64,000 nt of DNA. Source: Blattamonas nauphoetae (taxonomy: Eukaryota; Preaxostyla; Oxymonadida). The notes below the pieces were generated by a model. It did not search any database and was not told the origin of the DNA. It was given only the letters and a program-made list of their open reading frames with translations. This document shows, piece by piece, positions 43,890-54,045 of this stretch (positions are counted from its first letter, which is position 1; each line of letters starts with the position of its first letter). The position numbers and the translations under genes are program-made. The stretch covers positions 1 through 64,000 of the forward strand of contig JARBJD010000159.1 in the NCBI GenBank assembly GCA_033064195.1, given 5' to 3'.

Positions 43890-46800
43890 ATGGAATCGTC
43901 CGAAGAGGACGAGCTACCTTCTGAAAAAGAATCTTCTTCATCAAAGTCCCATGATACAACATCTTTCTTGGAAGAAACACCCCATTTCCCCATCCTTCTC
44001 CCTCCCGACCCGCGAACAATTGGAATCTCACATTCTCAGATGCTCTACGACCTTCATACAAATCATCAACCACAAATCTGGACAGACTATACAATGAATC
44101 ATGCCTTGGATTTGCAGGCAGCTGGTAACGGATATCCAGAAAGAACCCTGCTCGTAAATATCGCACTCTCTCCAGAGAATGATTCTCAAATTCAATCTCT
44201 CATTAAAGAAGGTCTCTCATTACACGCATCACTCTTTGTGGATGGTAAACCATTTTCAAGAGTGGTATCTCTTCCCCTCAATACACAGAAGTCATTTCAA
44301 AGAACATACAATATTGCTTTTATGGAGTTTTCTCGCTTCAATTTTTCGTCTCTTTCGAAGAATACACATTCACGAGCGTCGAAATTTCAAATATTGTTTT
44401 CCGTGACCTCACAGTATCGCTCGTGTTCATGTCCACTCGCAACAAACTCCGTTCCATTCATCCTAGCTGATCCAAAATACGATAAAACTCCAACAACAGA
44501 TGATAATTCCATGCTTATCTTTGGACATTCATATGTTTCACAATTCTCTCTGTCAGCTACCCGAAAGGAAAGGATTAACATTCCGGGTTCATCTCATGCT
44601 TCAACGACCCTTTCAACGAATCCACTTCATCTGTCAATAACAATAACGCCTACAAGATCCACACCACAGCCATTTCATGAACTTCTATCAAATTCTGTTT
44701 CAGATAATTCGCGTCTGGCCAAGACTCACTTTGTTGCTTCGTCAATTGTCCTTTCTCCACAAGCAATCAAAACGATGTCATCGGACACATATGATTCTAC
44801 CCTCATCCTCTCATTGAACGCCTCATTCTTCTCAGCTATCATCAGGGCCGCTCTCGAACAAGAAGAGAACCATCGCTTGTTCCGCGCAGCAGGCTACCCC
44901 ACCCACACCGTCCACAACACCCTCAGCAGCAGCACCCCTTCCACGGTGTCCAAGCCTTTTGCGAATCTTTTCACTTCACCCTTCATTGTCGTCGTTCATG
45001 TTGTCGGCGCCTCTGGAATTGGTCTCCCAGGCCAGTCTCGCCTCCTGTTCTGTTCGCATCAACACTCGCTCCTTCTGGACGGGCTCTGCTCGCCACAGCC
45101 ACCTGTTTCGTTCACCCTCCCTTCCCTCACCGACAACGCCCTTCATCTCCTCTTCTGTTTCCACTCGTCAATGGCCGATCCCATCCGCACCACAAACCAA
45201 CTTCCTCCCCCAACAGACTCCTTCGCCCATTGCTTCTTCCCAATCTTCTCCCAGCAATCCATCACTCGCCTCTCTGACGGGTACCTCCTTCGCATCTATC
45301 CCAACCCGCCCCCTGTCCCCCGCCCTCCTCCTTCCGGTTTTGTTTTGGGGGCTTCGCAAGAAGAGGTCGACCACACGCAAGATCCTCTGTGGTCCGAACG
45401 CGTGTACGAGATCGAAAGGCCCGTCGCAGGCTCAACACGCTCCAAACCAGGCACATCACCCTCACAGTCACTTCAATCTCCGTTCCACTCGACGTCCTCC
45501 CTCCAACGGGCAGTCGTCGAGACAGAGCCTGTCCATCTGAAGACATCCAACGTTCGGACCATCCCACAAATCCGAAGACCAGAAGTGTTCGAGGATATGT
45601 CGGCAGAGAAAGACGATGATTCGGAGGAGCATGCAAAGCCGCTCATCCCTTTCTACATCCTCTCTCGACCCATCACGACGCCGGACGAGGATGCATTCTG
45701 CGACATCACTCTTCCCATCACGTTCACCTGCTCGAGCCTCACAACAGTCAGCTCGCCGTCCGTCTCCGTTCTGATTGAGCCAGCCCTCACTGGATTGTAC
45801 GACATCCCACAAATCGACACCGAGATAGCGCAGATCATGACGCAGAAGATATCCCGCCAGTCGTCAGTGACCATCCAACTCAACAGTGAGTTGCTCCTCC
45901 ACTCCGAAACCATCTTCACCACACTCTCCGTCTACCTCCAACAGAAAACACAGAGGTCAACAACTCTCTCCAGCTCGCCTCAATTGCCTGTGAAATCCAT
46001 CGCAGACGTCTCCTCTGAACGACCCTTCATATCCTTCCTCTGCCATCTGTTCATCCTCCACTCGCTCAACGGACTCCCACTTCCAGTCGCAGCCATCAAC
46101 CATTCACTCCTCACGTTTGTTCTCCGGACTGCAATCGGCATTCTGAAGACCCTCCATTCTGACGACAGCCAGCTCCTCTGCGACTATCTCCTTCCTGCGT
46201 CACATGTCATCATTTCTACGTACTTCGCTTCTCTCTCGCCAGAGTCCCTCCAGAGAGGCGTCGACACGTACCTCGGCAACACAGAGCATCTCGTTCCTGC
46301 TCTTTCGAAGGACGGGGCGACACGAACACTTCTCGACACTCCGCTCAATCAAATCGCAGGCCAAACCCTGACGGACACACTTGATCCCAGCACTGTCGAT
46401 CCGCAAGATGTGTCGGACATGATCCGATCCGCAGCCTCTCTCTGGCATTACTGCGTGGAGCAAGTGATCAGCGGGGGGACCAGCTTGGATGACGACCCCC
46501 TCCCGTTTGTGACAAATGGGTGTGTCTCTTTCATTTCAACGATGCTCTCCACTTCTGGGCCACTCCTCATCATCCTCCAATCCGAACGCAGGAGGGACCA
46601 GGAGACAGAATTCTTTGGACAGACTTTGGGACGCGGGGGGATCTTCACGCTGAATGACGACAACGTCGGAGTCGACCTCGACGATGACATCAGCGAGGTC
46701 CTTGCAATCAGCTCGAAACGGGAAGATTTGTTTGAGTCAGCAACTCTCCTTGTCGGATCGGTGTATTCCACTTCACACCATTCTTTTGAACAGATTCAAC

Positions 46801-49800
46801 TGTCTCTTCTCGGCACGTCCTGCGAACTCCTCCACAACTACGTTCAGAACGACAACCACCCACTTCACCACAACGCAGTTCTCCATTCCCTCATCGTCCT
46901 CACCTCTTCCTTCCTTCCGAAGATCTTTGCGAACGAATCCCGGCTCCTCGTCAGTCACATCCAAGTTTCTGTTCTCATCGATGCTTTCAAGCACTGCTTT
47001 TCTCTAATTTCGTCGATCCTTGTTGTGATCTGCACAGAGAGTTCTGTGATCTCGATCCCTCTTCTTCTGGCTGTGACCTCTTTCTTCGCAATCGGCTGTG
47101 CCACTGAGTGCCGCCTGTTCTCGACGTCCTTCACCCATTTCGAGAACCAGCAGTCTGCTCTCTCATCGTTCATCAACACCTTCTTCTACTCCCTCGCAAC
47201 AATCGCTTCCATCCCACTCGCTGTGTCAGCGAAACACAATCAGAGTGACCTCTCACCCGAGTCCGATGTCCTGCTCTCCTCGTTCACTTTCCTCTTCTCT
47301 TCGCTGATGAACTCTGCCAATTCTCTCTTCTCTCTTCTTCACATCTTCCTGAAATCATCACACAATACAATCTGGCGATTTCTCATCCAATCCGTCGCAT
47401 GCATCCTCACCTCACCCATCCTCACTTCACTCCCTCCACCCCCAACACAACCCTCAAACACACTTCCACAGCTTCTCACGAACAATCTCACCACATCCGA
47501 TATCCTCCTCTCTTCCCCGCAGTTCTGCTCTCTTCTTCAGAAAGAATGGCAGAACAACATTGTCCAGACCACCCTTTCCATCCTCACGTCGGCCCTTCTC
47601 TTCATCGTCCCCGTTTCAAGCGGGCCAGCGTACACCACATTCACTCTCCTGCTGATGATCTGCATCAACACTCCGCCAACACTCGTCCCGCATCTCAAAC
47701 AGATCCAATCAATTTTGGCGCTCTGTTTCCAGTCCGAACACATCCACAACAAGTCCTTCTCTCGCTTTGGACGGGAGATCATCAGTGTCATCATTGCCCT
47801 CGCTGACCGAGAGAAGAAGAAGCTCGACCAAATCAACAAAACAAAGAAAGGGACAACAGCCAAAGCTCCTGGTGTCAAGGTTCTCCTCCAACCCGGCCGA
47901 AAGGTCTGCAGCAAAACAGAATGGGTAACAGCGGTGACAGGAAACATCAGCGGGGTGTCATTTAACGACGACCTCAGAAAACTCAGGTCACTTCTTCTGT
48001 CTCTTCCGACACTGTTGGAGGAGCTTGGCCGGAATGTTCAATCGATAAAGGAGGATTGGTCAGAAAGATTGAAACGGGAAGAGAACTCAATCGTTCAAGA
48101 GGAAGAAAGCGACCTCGCATCAGAAACTGCTCTGTCGTCGCGTCTGAAACAAGTGATGGTTCAGAACACTCCAACGACGAGGGAAACACTCACCTCTGAA
48201 GCCGAACCCGACGACTCCCTCCTCACAACATCAACGATGCACCTGATCTTCGGCGAACACACACTCGAATCGTTCAAGAACGACCTCCAAGGTCTCGTAG
48301 TCTCTCTGTTCCTCTACGATGCCATCCATCCCTTCACGTTCCTCATCCAGCCCCTCACCTCCTCACAGCTTGCCATCACATCAACAACCACAACGACAAC
48401 CACAAAGGCACAGCCCATCCAGTCAAATCCACTCGCCGCACTCCGATCTCGTCCAAAGGCCGTCAAAACTGTTCAAAAGCCCAAACTCCAAATCACCGAC
48501 GAAGGCGACGTGGAGAGCAGCCTGTTCAGCTTCTTCGCGTGCCAAGGGGGGACTGAGGCGGAGCTTGCTGACAGCCTCTGCAAAATTGTGCAGATGTGTG
48601 TGAAGTTTGACGACAAACGGTGCCTCGACTATGCCGAGGCTCTGATGGGGTTGTACGAGATGCTGGACAACACCAGCAGTGGCGAGATCCCAGTCTCGAT
48701 CATCAAGCGGATTGTTCCCATCCGCCGTGAAATCGGGTTCATTGAGCTGAAACGATTGGAGATGCTGACACGTCTGAAACACAAAAAGGAAGAGACTCGA
48801 AAGGACACTTTGGAGCTCTTCTGTTTCAACGGAGATCTGAACCGGACGGTCAAGCTTTCGCAGATTCAGAACTTGGCCTTCCCGTTCATGACCGCCCTCG
48901 AGGCATCAACGATCATCCTCCCCAAGTCACTCGACATCGCTCGGAAAGCCATCTTTGACGAACGGCAGCGAGCAATCGAGGAACAAGACGTCCCGTTCGC
49001 AGCAGACACACCCAGCCTGCGGGGTGTTCAGTCACAACCATCACCAGGACCATTCGCAGCACTTCAGACTCCAATGACACCAGCTCCAACCAACATCTTC
49101 CTCCCACTCTTCAAGAAGATCAGCGACACATTCTCAAAAGCGAGACAGTGCGAGCGTGCGATGTGGATGGAGTCAAACTGGATTCGAATCCAACCCAAAA
49201 CAGATCATGAATCCGGCGCTCTCAACGTGAAGATTCTGGCCAATTTGCGGCAACTTGCATTCGAAGTGAGGTTTTCGTCATGCTTCTATCCCCGCTTTGT
49301 TCTTGCACGGTTCTACAGAGTGTGCGAAGGGAGGGAAGAGTGCCCAAATGGGTATGTGATCGACAGCTCCGTTCAACAGATGATGGCAACATCTGCGACA
49401 ACGACTCCGTGCCGGGGTGCTCCTACAGTCTCGGACTTCCCTCCACCTCAGCAGCCTTTCTCGAAGCCTCCCCACACTCACCTCATCTCGTCCTTCGTGT
49501 ACACTCTGCAGTACGGCGTGTCGGCCAATCTTTTCAGGAAGCAGATTGAGAAGAAGTGTCCTGGCGTTGATGTTGTGGTCAACGACGAACCACTTCCAGA
49601 CCTGCCCGGATCCTCAGCCATCATCCGGCTGAACTCTGTCTGGCCGAACAAGTTGAACCAACTTCCCGGGAACATCTTCGAACGCTACGAAGACCCAATC
49701 ACGATCCTTCCCTCTCGAAGCCCGCAGCCAATGCCTCATCTGACCGATCCGTCCTCAGCAGGTCTCCGGGAGAATCTGGAAGCCGCCCAGTACGACAAAG

Positions 49801-50732
49801 AATACACATCGTTCACAGGCTACCATCTCATTGACGACCACCTTGTCGCGCAAAACCAGGCCTTCACTCGAGACATGACGCAACTCCCTCCGATCGTCGG
49901 CTCGCCCACAAGTTTGTCTGTTTCTGGTGGGCATCATGGGTCTCCAGCATCTGTCCATTCTCAGATAGACACGCCACTCTCAAAGGCCAACCCAGAAATG
50001 GGACCGCCCTTTCCTGAACCAAAGCGGCAGTACCGTCGAGTGCAGTTGTCAACCCAGCGCCCGCTGCCTGGATGCCACCTCAGAGAGAACGTGGCCGATT
50101 GGGAGTGGGACGTCGTCAACGTTGAGCAGTTTTGGAAAGAGACGCTCGAACGATTTGCACTCCGCCTGTTTGCCATCTGGCGAGTTGGGATGGAGCGACT
50201 GAACATGGATCAGTCGGGTCGTCTGAAGAAAGACCTCAAAATTGAGTCGATGGAGAAAGTGGAGACTGTTGAGAAGGGCGAAATCATCGCTCTGTTTGAA
50301 GACATGCTGTATACGGTTGGGAACGAAAAGCCGTTCGCTGATCTGTCCAAGGCTGTGCGGGAGTACTGGTCGAAGCTCAACACGATCAATGCCATCATCC
50401 AGGGCGAAATCCCAGCTACTCTTGAAACGGATCCAGTTCAAAATGAAGAAACGATTCAGCAGGGGCAGACGGAAGATGATCAGGATCGAGACAGCGTCGA
50501 ATTGATGGATCAACGGAAAGTCCAGTTCAGCATCAAACGTGGAGGTCAACTGTGGACAGAAATTGCATCCAGATTCATCGTTCTTCTCGAAACATCAAAC
50601 AAAGTGCTGGATATGCTCGATAGCAACGAGACACTGATGATTGAGGAGAGACAGAAAGTTTCTTATTACACATCATGCATCAACTCACTCTGTGAGCTCA
50701 TGCCACTCTTGCAGGACATTATAGGTGCTTGA
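43890..50732 (+). CDS. DOCK-family-like guanine nucleotide exchange factor, 2280 aa
   Basis: One uninterrupted exon of 6.8 kb. The N-terminal part (about 80-190) resembles a C2/DHR-1 domain: PERTLLVNIALSPE and HASLFVDGKPFSRVVSLPL. The middle is long, helical and Ser/Thr-rich. The C-terminal part (about 1640-2280) is DHR-2-like. It includes FKKISDTFSKARQCERAMWM, then FEVRFSSCFYPRFVLARFYR, where DOCK proteins have a YYFRVAFYG strand, then KQIEKKCPGVDVVVNDEPLP. YRRVQLSTQRPLPGCHLREN corresponds to the TERTTLxTEHPFPGxLRW block, followed by a closing helical bundle. DOCK proteins activate Rac/Cdc42 at membranes to drive actin remodelling. Similarity is weak, with big insertions. Domain order and length support the call, but I am only moderately sure. 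Confidence 0.6.
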   Translation: MESSEEDELPSEKESSSSKSHDTTSFLEETPHFPILLPPDPRTIGISHSQMLYDLHTNHQPQIWTDYTMNHALDLQAAGNGYPERTLLVNIALSPENDSQIQSLIKEGLSLHASLFVDGKPFSRVVSLPLNTQKSFQRTYNIAFMEFSRFNFSSLSKNTHSRASKFQILFSVTSQYRSCSCPLATNSVPFILADPKYDKTPTTDDNSMLIFGHSYVSQFSLSATRKERINIPGSSHASTTLSTNPLHLSITITPTRSTPQPFHELLSNSVSDNSRLAKTHFVASSIVLSPQAIKTMSSDTYDSTLILSLNASFFSAIIRAALEQEENHRLFRAAGYPTHTVHNTLSSSTPSTVSKPFANLFTSPFIVVVHVVGASGIGLPGQSRLLFCSHQHSLLLDGLCSPQPPVSFTLPSLTDNALHLLFCFHSSMADPIRTTNQLPPPTDSFAHCFFPIFSQQSITRLSDGYLLRIYPNPPPVPRPPPSGFVLGASQEEVDHTQDPLWSERVYEIERPVAGSTRSKPGTSPSQSLQSPFHSTSSLQRAVVETEPVHLKTSNVRTIPQIRRPEVFEDMSAEKDDDSEEHAKPLIPFYILSRPITTPDEDAFCDITLPITFTCSSLTTVSSPSVSVLIEPALTGLYDIPQIDTEIAQIMTQKISRQSSVTIQLNSELLLHSETIFTTLSVYLQQKTQRSTTLSSSPQLPVKSIADVSSERPFISFLCHLFILHSLNGLPLPVAAINHSLLTFVLRTAIGILKTLHSDDSQLLCDYLLPASHVIISTYFASLSPESLQRGVDTYLGNTEHLVPALSKDGATRTLLDTPLNQIAGQTLTDTLDPSTVDPQDVSDMIRSAASLWHYCVEQVISGGTSLDDDPLPFVTNGCVSFISTMLSTSGPLLIILQSERRRDQETEFFGQTLGRGGIFTLNDDNVGVDLDDDISEVLAISSKREDLFESATLLVGSVYSTSHHSFEQIQLSLLGTSCELLHNYVQNDNHPLHHNAVLHSLIVLTSSFLPKIFANESRLLVSHIQVSVLIDAFKHCFSLISSILVVICTESSVISIPLLLAVTSFFAIGCATECRLFSTSFTHFENQQSALSSFINTFFYSLATIASIPLAVSAKHNQSDLSPESDVLLSSFTFLFSSLMNSANSLFSLLHIFLKSSHNTIWRFLIQSVACILTSPILTSLPPPPTQPSNTLPQLLTNNLTTSDILLSSPQFCSLLQKEWQNNIVQTTLSILTSALLFIVPVSSGPAYTTFTLLLMICINTPPTLVPHLKQIQSILALCFQSEHIHNKSFSRFGREIISVIIALADREKKKLDQINKTKKGTTAKAPGVKVLLQPGRKVCSKTEWVTAVTGNISGVSFNDDLRKLRSLLLSLPTLLEELGRNVQSIKEDWSERLKREENSIVQEEESDLASETALSSRLKQVMVQNTPTTRETLTSEAEPDDSLLTTSTMHLIFGEHTLESFKNDLQGLVVSLFLYDAIHPFTFLIQPLTSSQLAITSTTTTTTTKAQPIQSNPLAALRSRPKAVKTVQKPKLQITDEGDVESSLFSFFACQGGTEAELADSLCKIVQMCVKFDDKRCLDYAEALMGLYEMLDNTSSGEIPVSIIKRIVPIRREIGFIELKRLEMLTRLKHKKEETRKDTLELFCFNGDLNRTVKLSQIQNLAFPFMTALEASTIILPKSLDIARKAIFDERQRAIEEQDVPFAADTPSLRGVQSQPSPGPFAALQTPMTPAPTNIFLPLFKKISDTFSKARQCERAMWMESNWIRIQPKTDHESGALNVKILANLRQLAFEVRFSSCFYPRFVLARFYRVCEGREECPNGYVIDSSVQQMMATSATTTPCRGAPTVSDFPPPQQPFSKPPHTHLISSFVYTLQYGVSANLFRKQIEKKCPGVDVVVNDEPLPDLPGSSAIIRLNSVWPNKLNQLPGNIFERYEDPITILPSRSPQPMPHLTDPSSAGLRENLEAAQYDKEYTSFTGYHLIDDHLVAQNQAFTRDMTQLPPIVGSPTSLSVSGGHHGSPASVHSQIDTPLSKANPEMGPPFPEPKRQYRRVQLSTQRPLPGCHLRENVADWEWDVVNVEQFWKETLERFALRLFAIWRVGMERLNMDQSGRLKKDLKIESMEKVETVEKGEIIALFEDMLYTVGNEKPFADLSKAVREYWSKLNTINAIIQGEIPATLETDPVQNEETIQQGQTEDDQDRDSVELMDQRKVQFSIKRGGQLWTEIASRFIVLLETSNKVLDMLDSNETLMIEERQKVSYYTSCINSLCELMPLLQDIIGA

Positions 50733-50836
50733 AATACCTTCATTATCTTCTTTGTTCTTTTTATTTGTTGTTCTTGCTTTTTTGCTGTGTTTCTTCTCTT
50801 CCAATCATCTCACCCTTCATTTTATTCATCGAGCGA

Positions 50837-52095
50837 ATGAACAAACCTCCCACGATTGAAAAGACAAAACGCCAAGTTTGCAGTCTGGTCCCCCTAATAT
50901 TCACATCTTTTTCATTTTCTTGAACAGCGCTCAACGAAAGACCCTGTTAATTGGAAAAAACCACCCATTCCTGGTCTTCATTCTCATCCTGACATAAAAC
51001 CACCAATTCACAAAATACTGCCGCTATTCTTGTCATTTAGATATTTCCACTCATCTTCAAACCTATCTAGAGACATCAAAAGCCTTTAAAACTCAAAAAT
51101 CCGTCAACTTATCCCCAACACTCGGTCTCTCATCCATCTCTTATTCAAACGAATTCTTCTGATTTCAGACTACATCCATGTAGAAACCGATGATAAGTCG
51201 TGGGGGTGTGGATATAGGAATATCATGATGCTTTACTCCTCCCTTATTCAATATCCTCTCTTTCGAGCGGAATTTGAGCGTAGTATGAATGATTTGTCAT
51301 TGATTTCATACTTTCCCGATTAGAAAAACTTCCTTTAACACTTTCCATCATGGATATACAACATACTATTGAAGAAGGATGGAAATCGTATCCTTTTCTT
51401 TTCAATTCATGATCGAAAAGCGGACTGGATCCACGAGGTTTTCGTGAATTCAAAGGAAAAGTGCGTCATTTTCCTCCATTCTCACATGTACTCAGTTAGT
51501 TGCAACGACAAAGTTTATTGGTAGCACAGAAATGTGGGTTTTTTTCAGATACCTGAATGTTCCGTATTGAAGTTTTACTTTCGCTTCATGGGCGTCCTAT
51601 CAATAGTGTTCAACTGATACGGTTCACTGATGCTCCTTTAGATTTGATTTCTTTCACATGCCACTTTTATTCACGACAACATGATCTTCAACGCTCTTCT
51701 CCTCGGATCGGAGAGCGAATAACATCCCCGATGATACTCCAGGGTAATGGACATTCTAAAATCATCGTTGGCTCAATTCAGTCAAAGGTATTGCCTGATT
51801 TTCCACAGTCAGCATCCATCCTAGAAAGCACTGATTATTCTTGATCCTTCGAGCAGAACACAGATTTCGAACCTTCCTGACATTAAACTGTGTATTAAGT
51901 CTCTTCTCAACGATAGCGAACGCATAAGATCATTTAGTAAGTTGGTATGAATCCTGTCTCCATCATCTCCCAACTAAGGTTGACGTTGTTTTTGTAGACG
52001 AACTTTGCCTCCTCTTTCCGGAGCATCCGTTGTACCAGACTTCTCCTGGCCACCTTAAATTAACTACCATTCCACCGTTACCAGAAGAAGAATGA
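50837..52095 (+). CDS. ZUP1/UFSP-type peptidase C78 (deubiquitinase-like)
   Basis: Ten small exons (50837-50875, 50928-50973, 51041-51124, 51169-51279, 51324-51387, 51421-51460, 51496-51563, 51607-51787, 51825-51944, 51979-52095) sum to 290 codons, 289 aa. The nine introns are 33-67 nt. Joining them restores the C78 fold: catalytic Cys70 in DDKSWGCGYRNIMMLYSSL, then IEEGWKSGLDP, KLVATTKFIGSTEMW, His200 in MILQGNGHSKIIVG, and Asp218 in ALIILDPSS. The GHS and LILDP arrangement fits ZUP1 (ZUFSP, a K63-ubiquitin protease) better than UFSP1/2, which use DPH. It lacks ZUP1's zinc fingers and ubiquitin-binding helices and is essentially the catalytic domain. It is convergent with UFD1, 73 bases apart. 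Confidence 0.88.
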
Positions 52096-52168
52096 TGCCT
52101 TTTCTGATTGGCTTGAAACGCGAGAAAAAACATCGACGGATGAAATGTTGAAAAAAGAATGACAATCT

Positions 52169-53910
52169 TCACTTTTTGAGTGAATTGCCTGCTCCAAATT
52201 GACTCCAAAAGTCACCGTCGCCTCCTGAAGCTGGTGTTTGCTTCGGTGCTGGCGCTGGAGCAGGTCGTGTTGACACTTGTGGTTTTGGCTGAGCAGGCGG
52301 AGCCGATGCTGGCTTTGCTGTCTTCTTGTTGGAGAGTGAGTATCCGCCTGTGTTTTCCCAATTCATCTCTTTCTTCGCCTCGTCTTGCTTCTTCTGCTCT
52401 TCTTCGGAGAGAGGGATCTTCTGGACTGTCCCAAACATGATGACAGGTTCCTCTTTCTTGTCGGGAGCTGGAGAGGCCTTCGGGGGAGGTGGTGGAGTGA
52501 ATGGCTTTGGCTTAGCCTTGGTAGTGTTTGATGGGAGTGTTTTTGTGGATGAGGTCGGTGATTGTTTGGCGACGGTCTTTGGCGGTGCTTTGGACGGAGA
52601 CACTTTCACTTGTGCCTTGAGGCCATCAAAGGCAGTCTTTGGTTGTGGGGCCGGCTGCTTCTGGGTGAGGAGAGCCTCGTTCAGGATGTGTGTCTCTTTG
52701 AGAATGTGAGGCTCAGGCTTCTTCTCCACCTTCGCAGCTGCAGAACTGTCGTCGCTTTGCAGGAATTCGAGGGCCTTGTCTGGCGAGACTGTCTTCTTCC
52801 CGGAGAGTGTGTAGCAGGTGGGGGGAACTTCGGGTGCGGAGGGTTGGGATGAGTGAGATGGAGTGAGGGTAGGCTGAGGTGTCTTCTTCTCTGTGCTGAG
52901 AAAGTCTTCAAGATGGTCTTTGTTCACCTTCACTTTCTTCCCGGACAAAGACGTCAGGACGACACTCGGGGCTGGCGGTGGTGATCTGCTTGCTGCGGGC
53001 GATTTTGAGGCACCCGGTCGAGAAGCAGGGGAAGGCCCCGCGAGAGGAGGGGGTGACGACGATTTTCGAGCTCGTGGGTTCTGTGGCTGAGGAATGGCGA
53101 GTGGTGGGCGTTCTCGCTCGACAAATTCGACCTGCATATCAGCATCAACAACACAAACTCCATTCGCCGGCTTTAACTCTACCACCTGAAGCTGATAATA
53201 TGTTTGATTATATTTGATCCTGATAGTGGTTCTCACGGTGAGAGCTGTGAATGATCGAAGACTGTACTCCAAACTAAAAAAGCAATCACAACAGAGAACG
53301 AAAAAATTGAAAGAAAATAAGACAAACACGGCTTTTGGATTGGTGATGTCAAAGAATCTATCATCCATTGGACGGAATTTGACGTATGTTCCTGAAGGGA
53401 GTTTTGCGCCATCAATACGGATTTTTCCAAATTCTTCCACACCAAGATAATCCATAATCTGTTCGAGATGGAAGATAAGTCGTCATTTGATTCAAATGAG
53501 AGGCATACCCAATATGGAACTCCAACACTGCCGTCTGGAGCGGAAAATTCGACAACCCCGACATGAATTTTGAGGTTGTTATTCGGATTAGACAACTGAA
53601 ATATCATTGGGGTTCGTTGGTCCATGCAATCAGCGAGTTTTGCGAGAACATCCGTTGGGAGGAAAACTGGTCCGAGAAACCGATAAGACATATCAGGAGG
53701 CAGGATAATCATACAAAAACAAAAAGAATTCAATGTAGAAAAATCGATAAAGATGATGAATTGATAATTCTTCAGACCTTTCCCTGAATCATCGTAACTT
53801 CCGTCTTTTCCGAGGACAGCTAAGCTGCTGCAGGTAAATGTGCTGTGGTATTGAGTAATATCATTGAGGCCACCACCGTGACCCTGCCTTAAGAACGAAG
53901 GAAAGAACAT
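52169..53910 (-). CDS. UFD1: UFD1, p97/Cdc48 ubiquitin adaptor
   Basis: Four exons on the minus strand (53910-53778, 53666-53509, 53458-53328, 53273-52169; introns 111, 50 and 54 nt) sum to 509 codons, 508 aa. UFD1 with NPL4 brings ubiquitylated clients to the Cdc48/p97 unfoldase. The double-psi barrel reads ITQYHSTFTCSSLAVLGKDG, GKVFLPTDVLAKLADC, TPMIFQLSN, MDYLGVEEFGKIRIDG, then FDITNPKAVLEYSLRSF and VVELKPANGVCVVDADMQVEF. The Pro/Lys-rich C-terminal half (about 190-508) contains two copies of a LSGKK...EDFL/EFL motif. Near the end DFWSQFGAGNSL resembles a SHP box for p97 binding. The length is greater than the usual 310-360 because of this tail. Confidence 0.92.
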
Positions 53911-54045
53911 TAGAAAGAGACGAACTGATCTCAAACCAGAATAAAAAAATAAAAGATGCATGAGTTATGACAAAACGGTGAAACGATAGAAGAATCAAGA
54001 GAATATGAAATGAATAGAAACAATAATGATGATTCTCTCAAAAAT

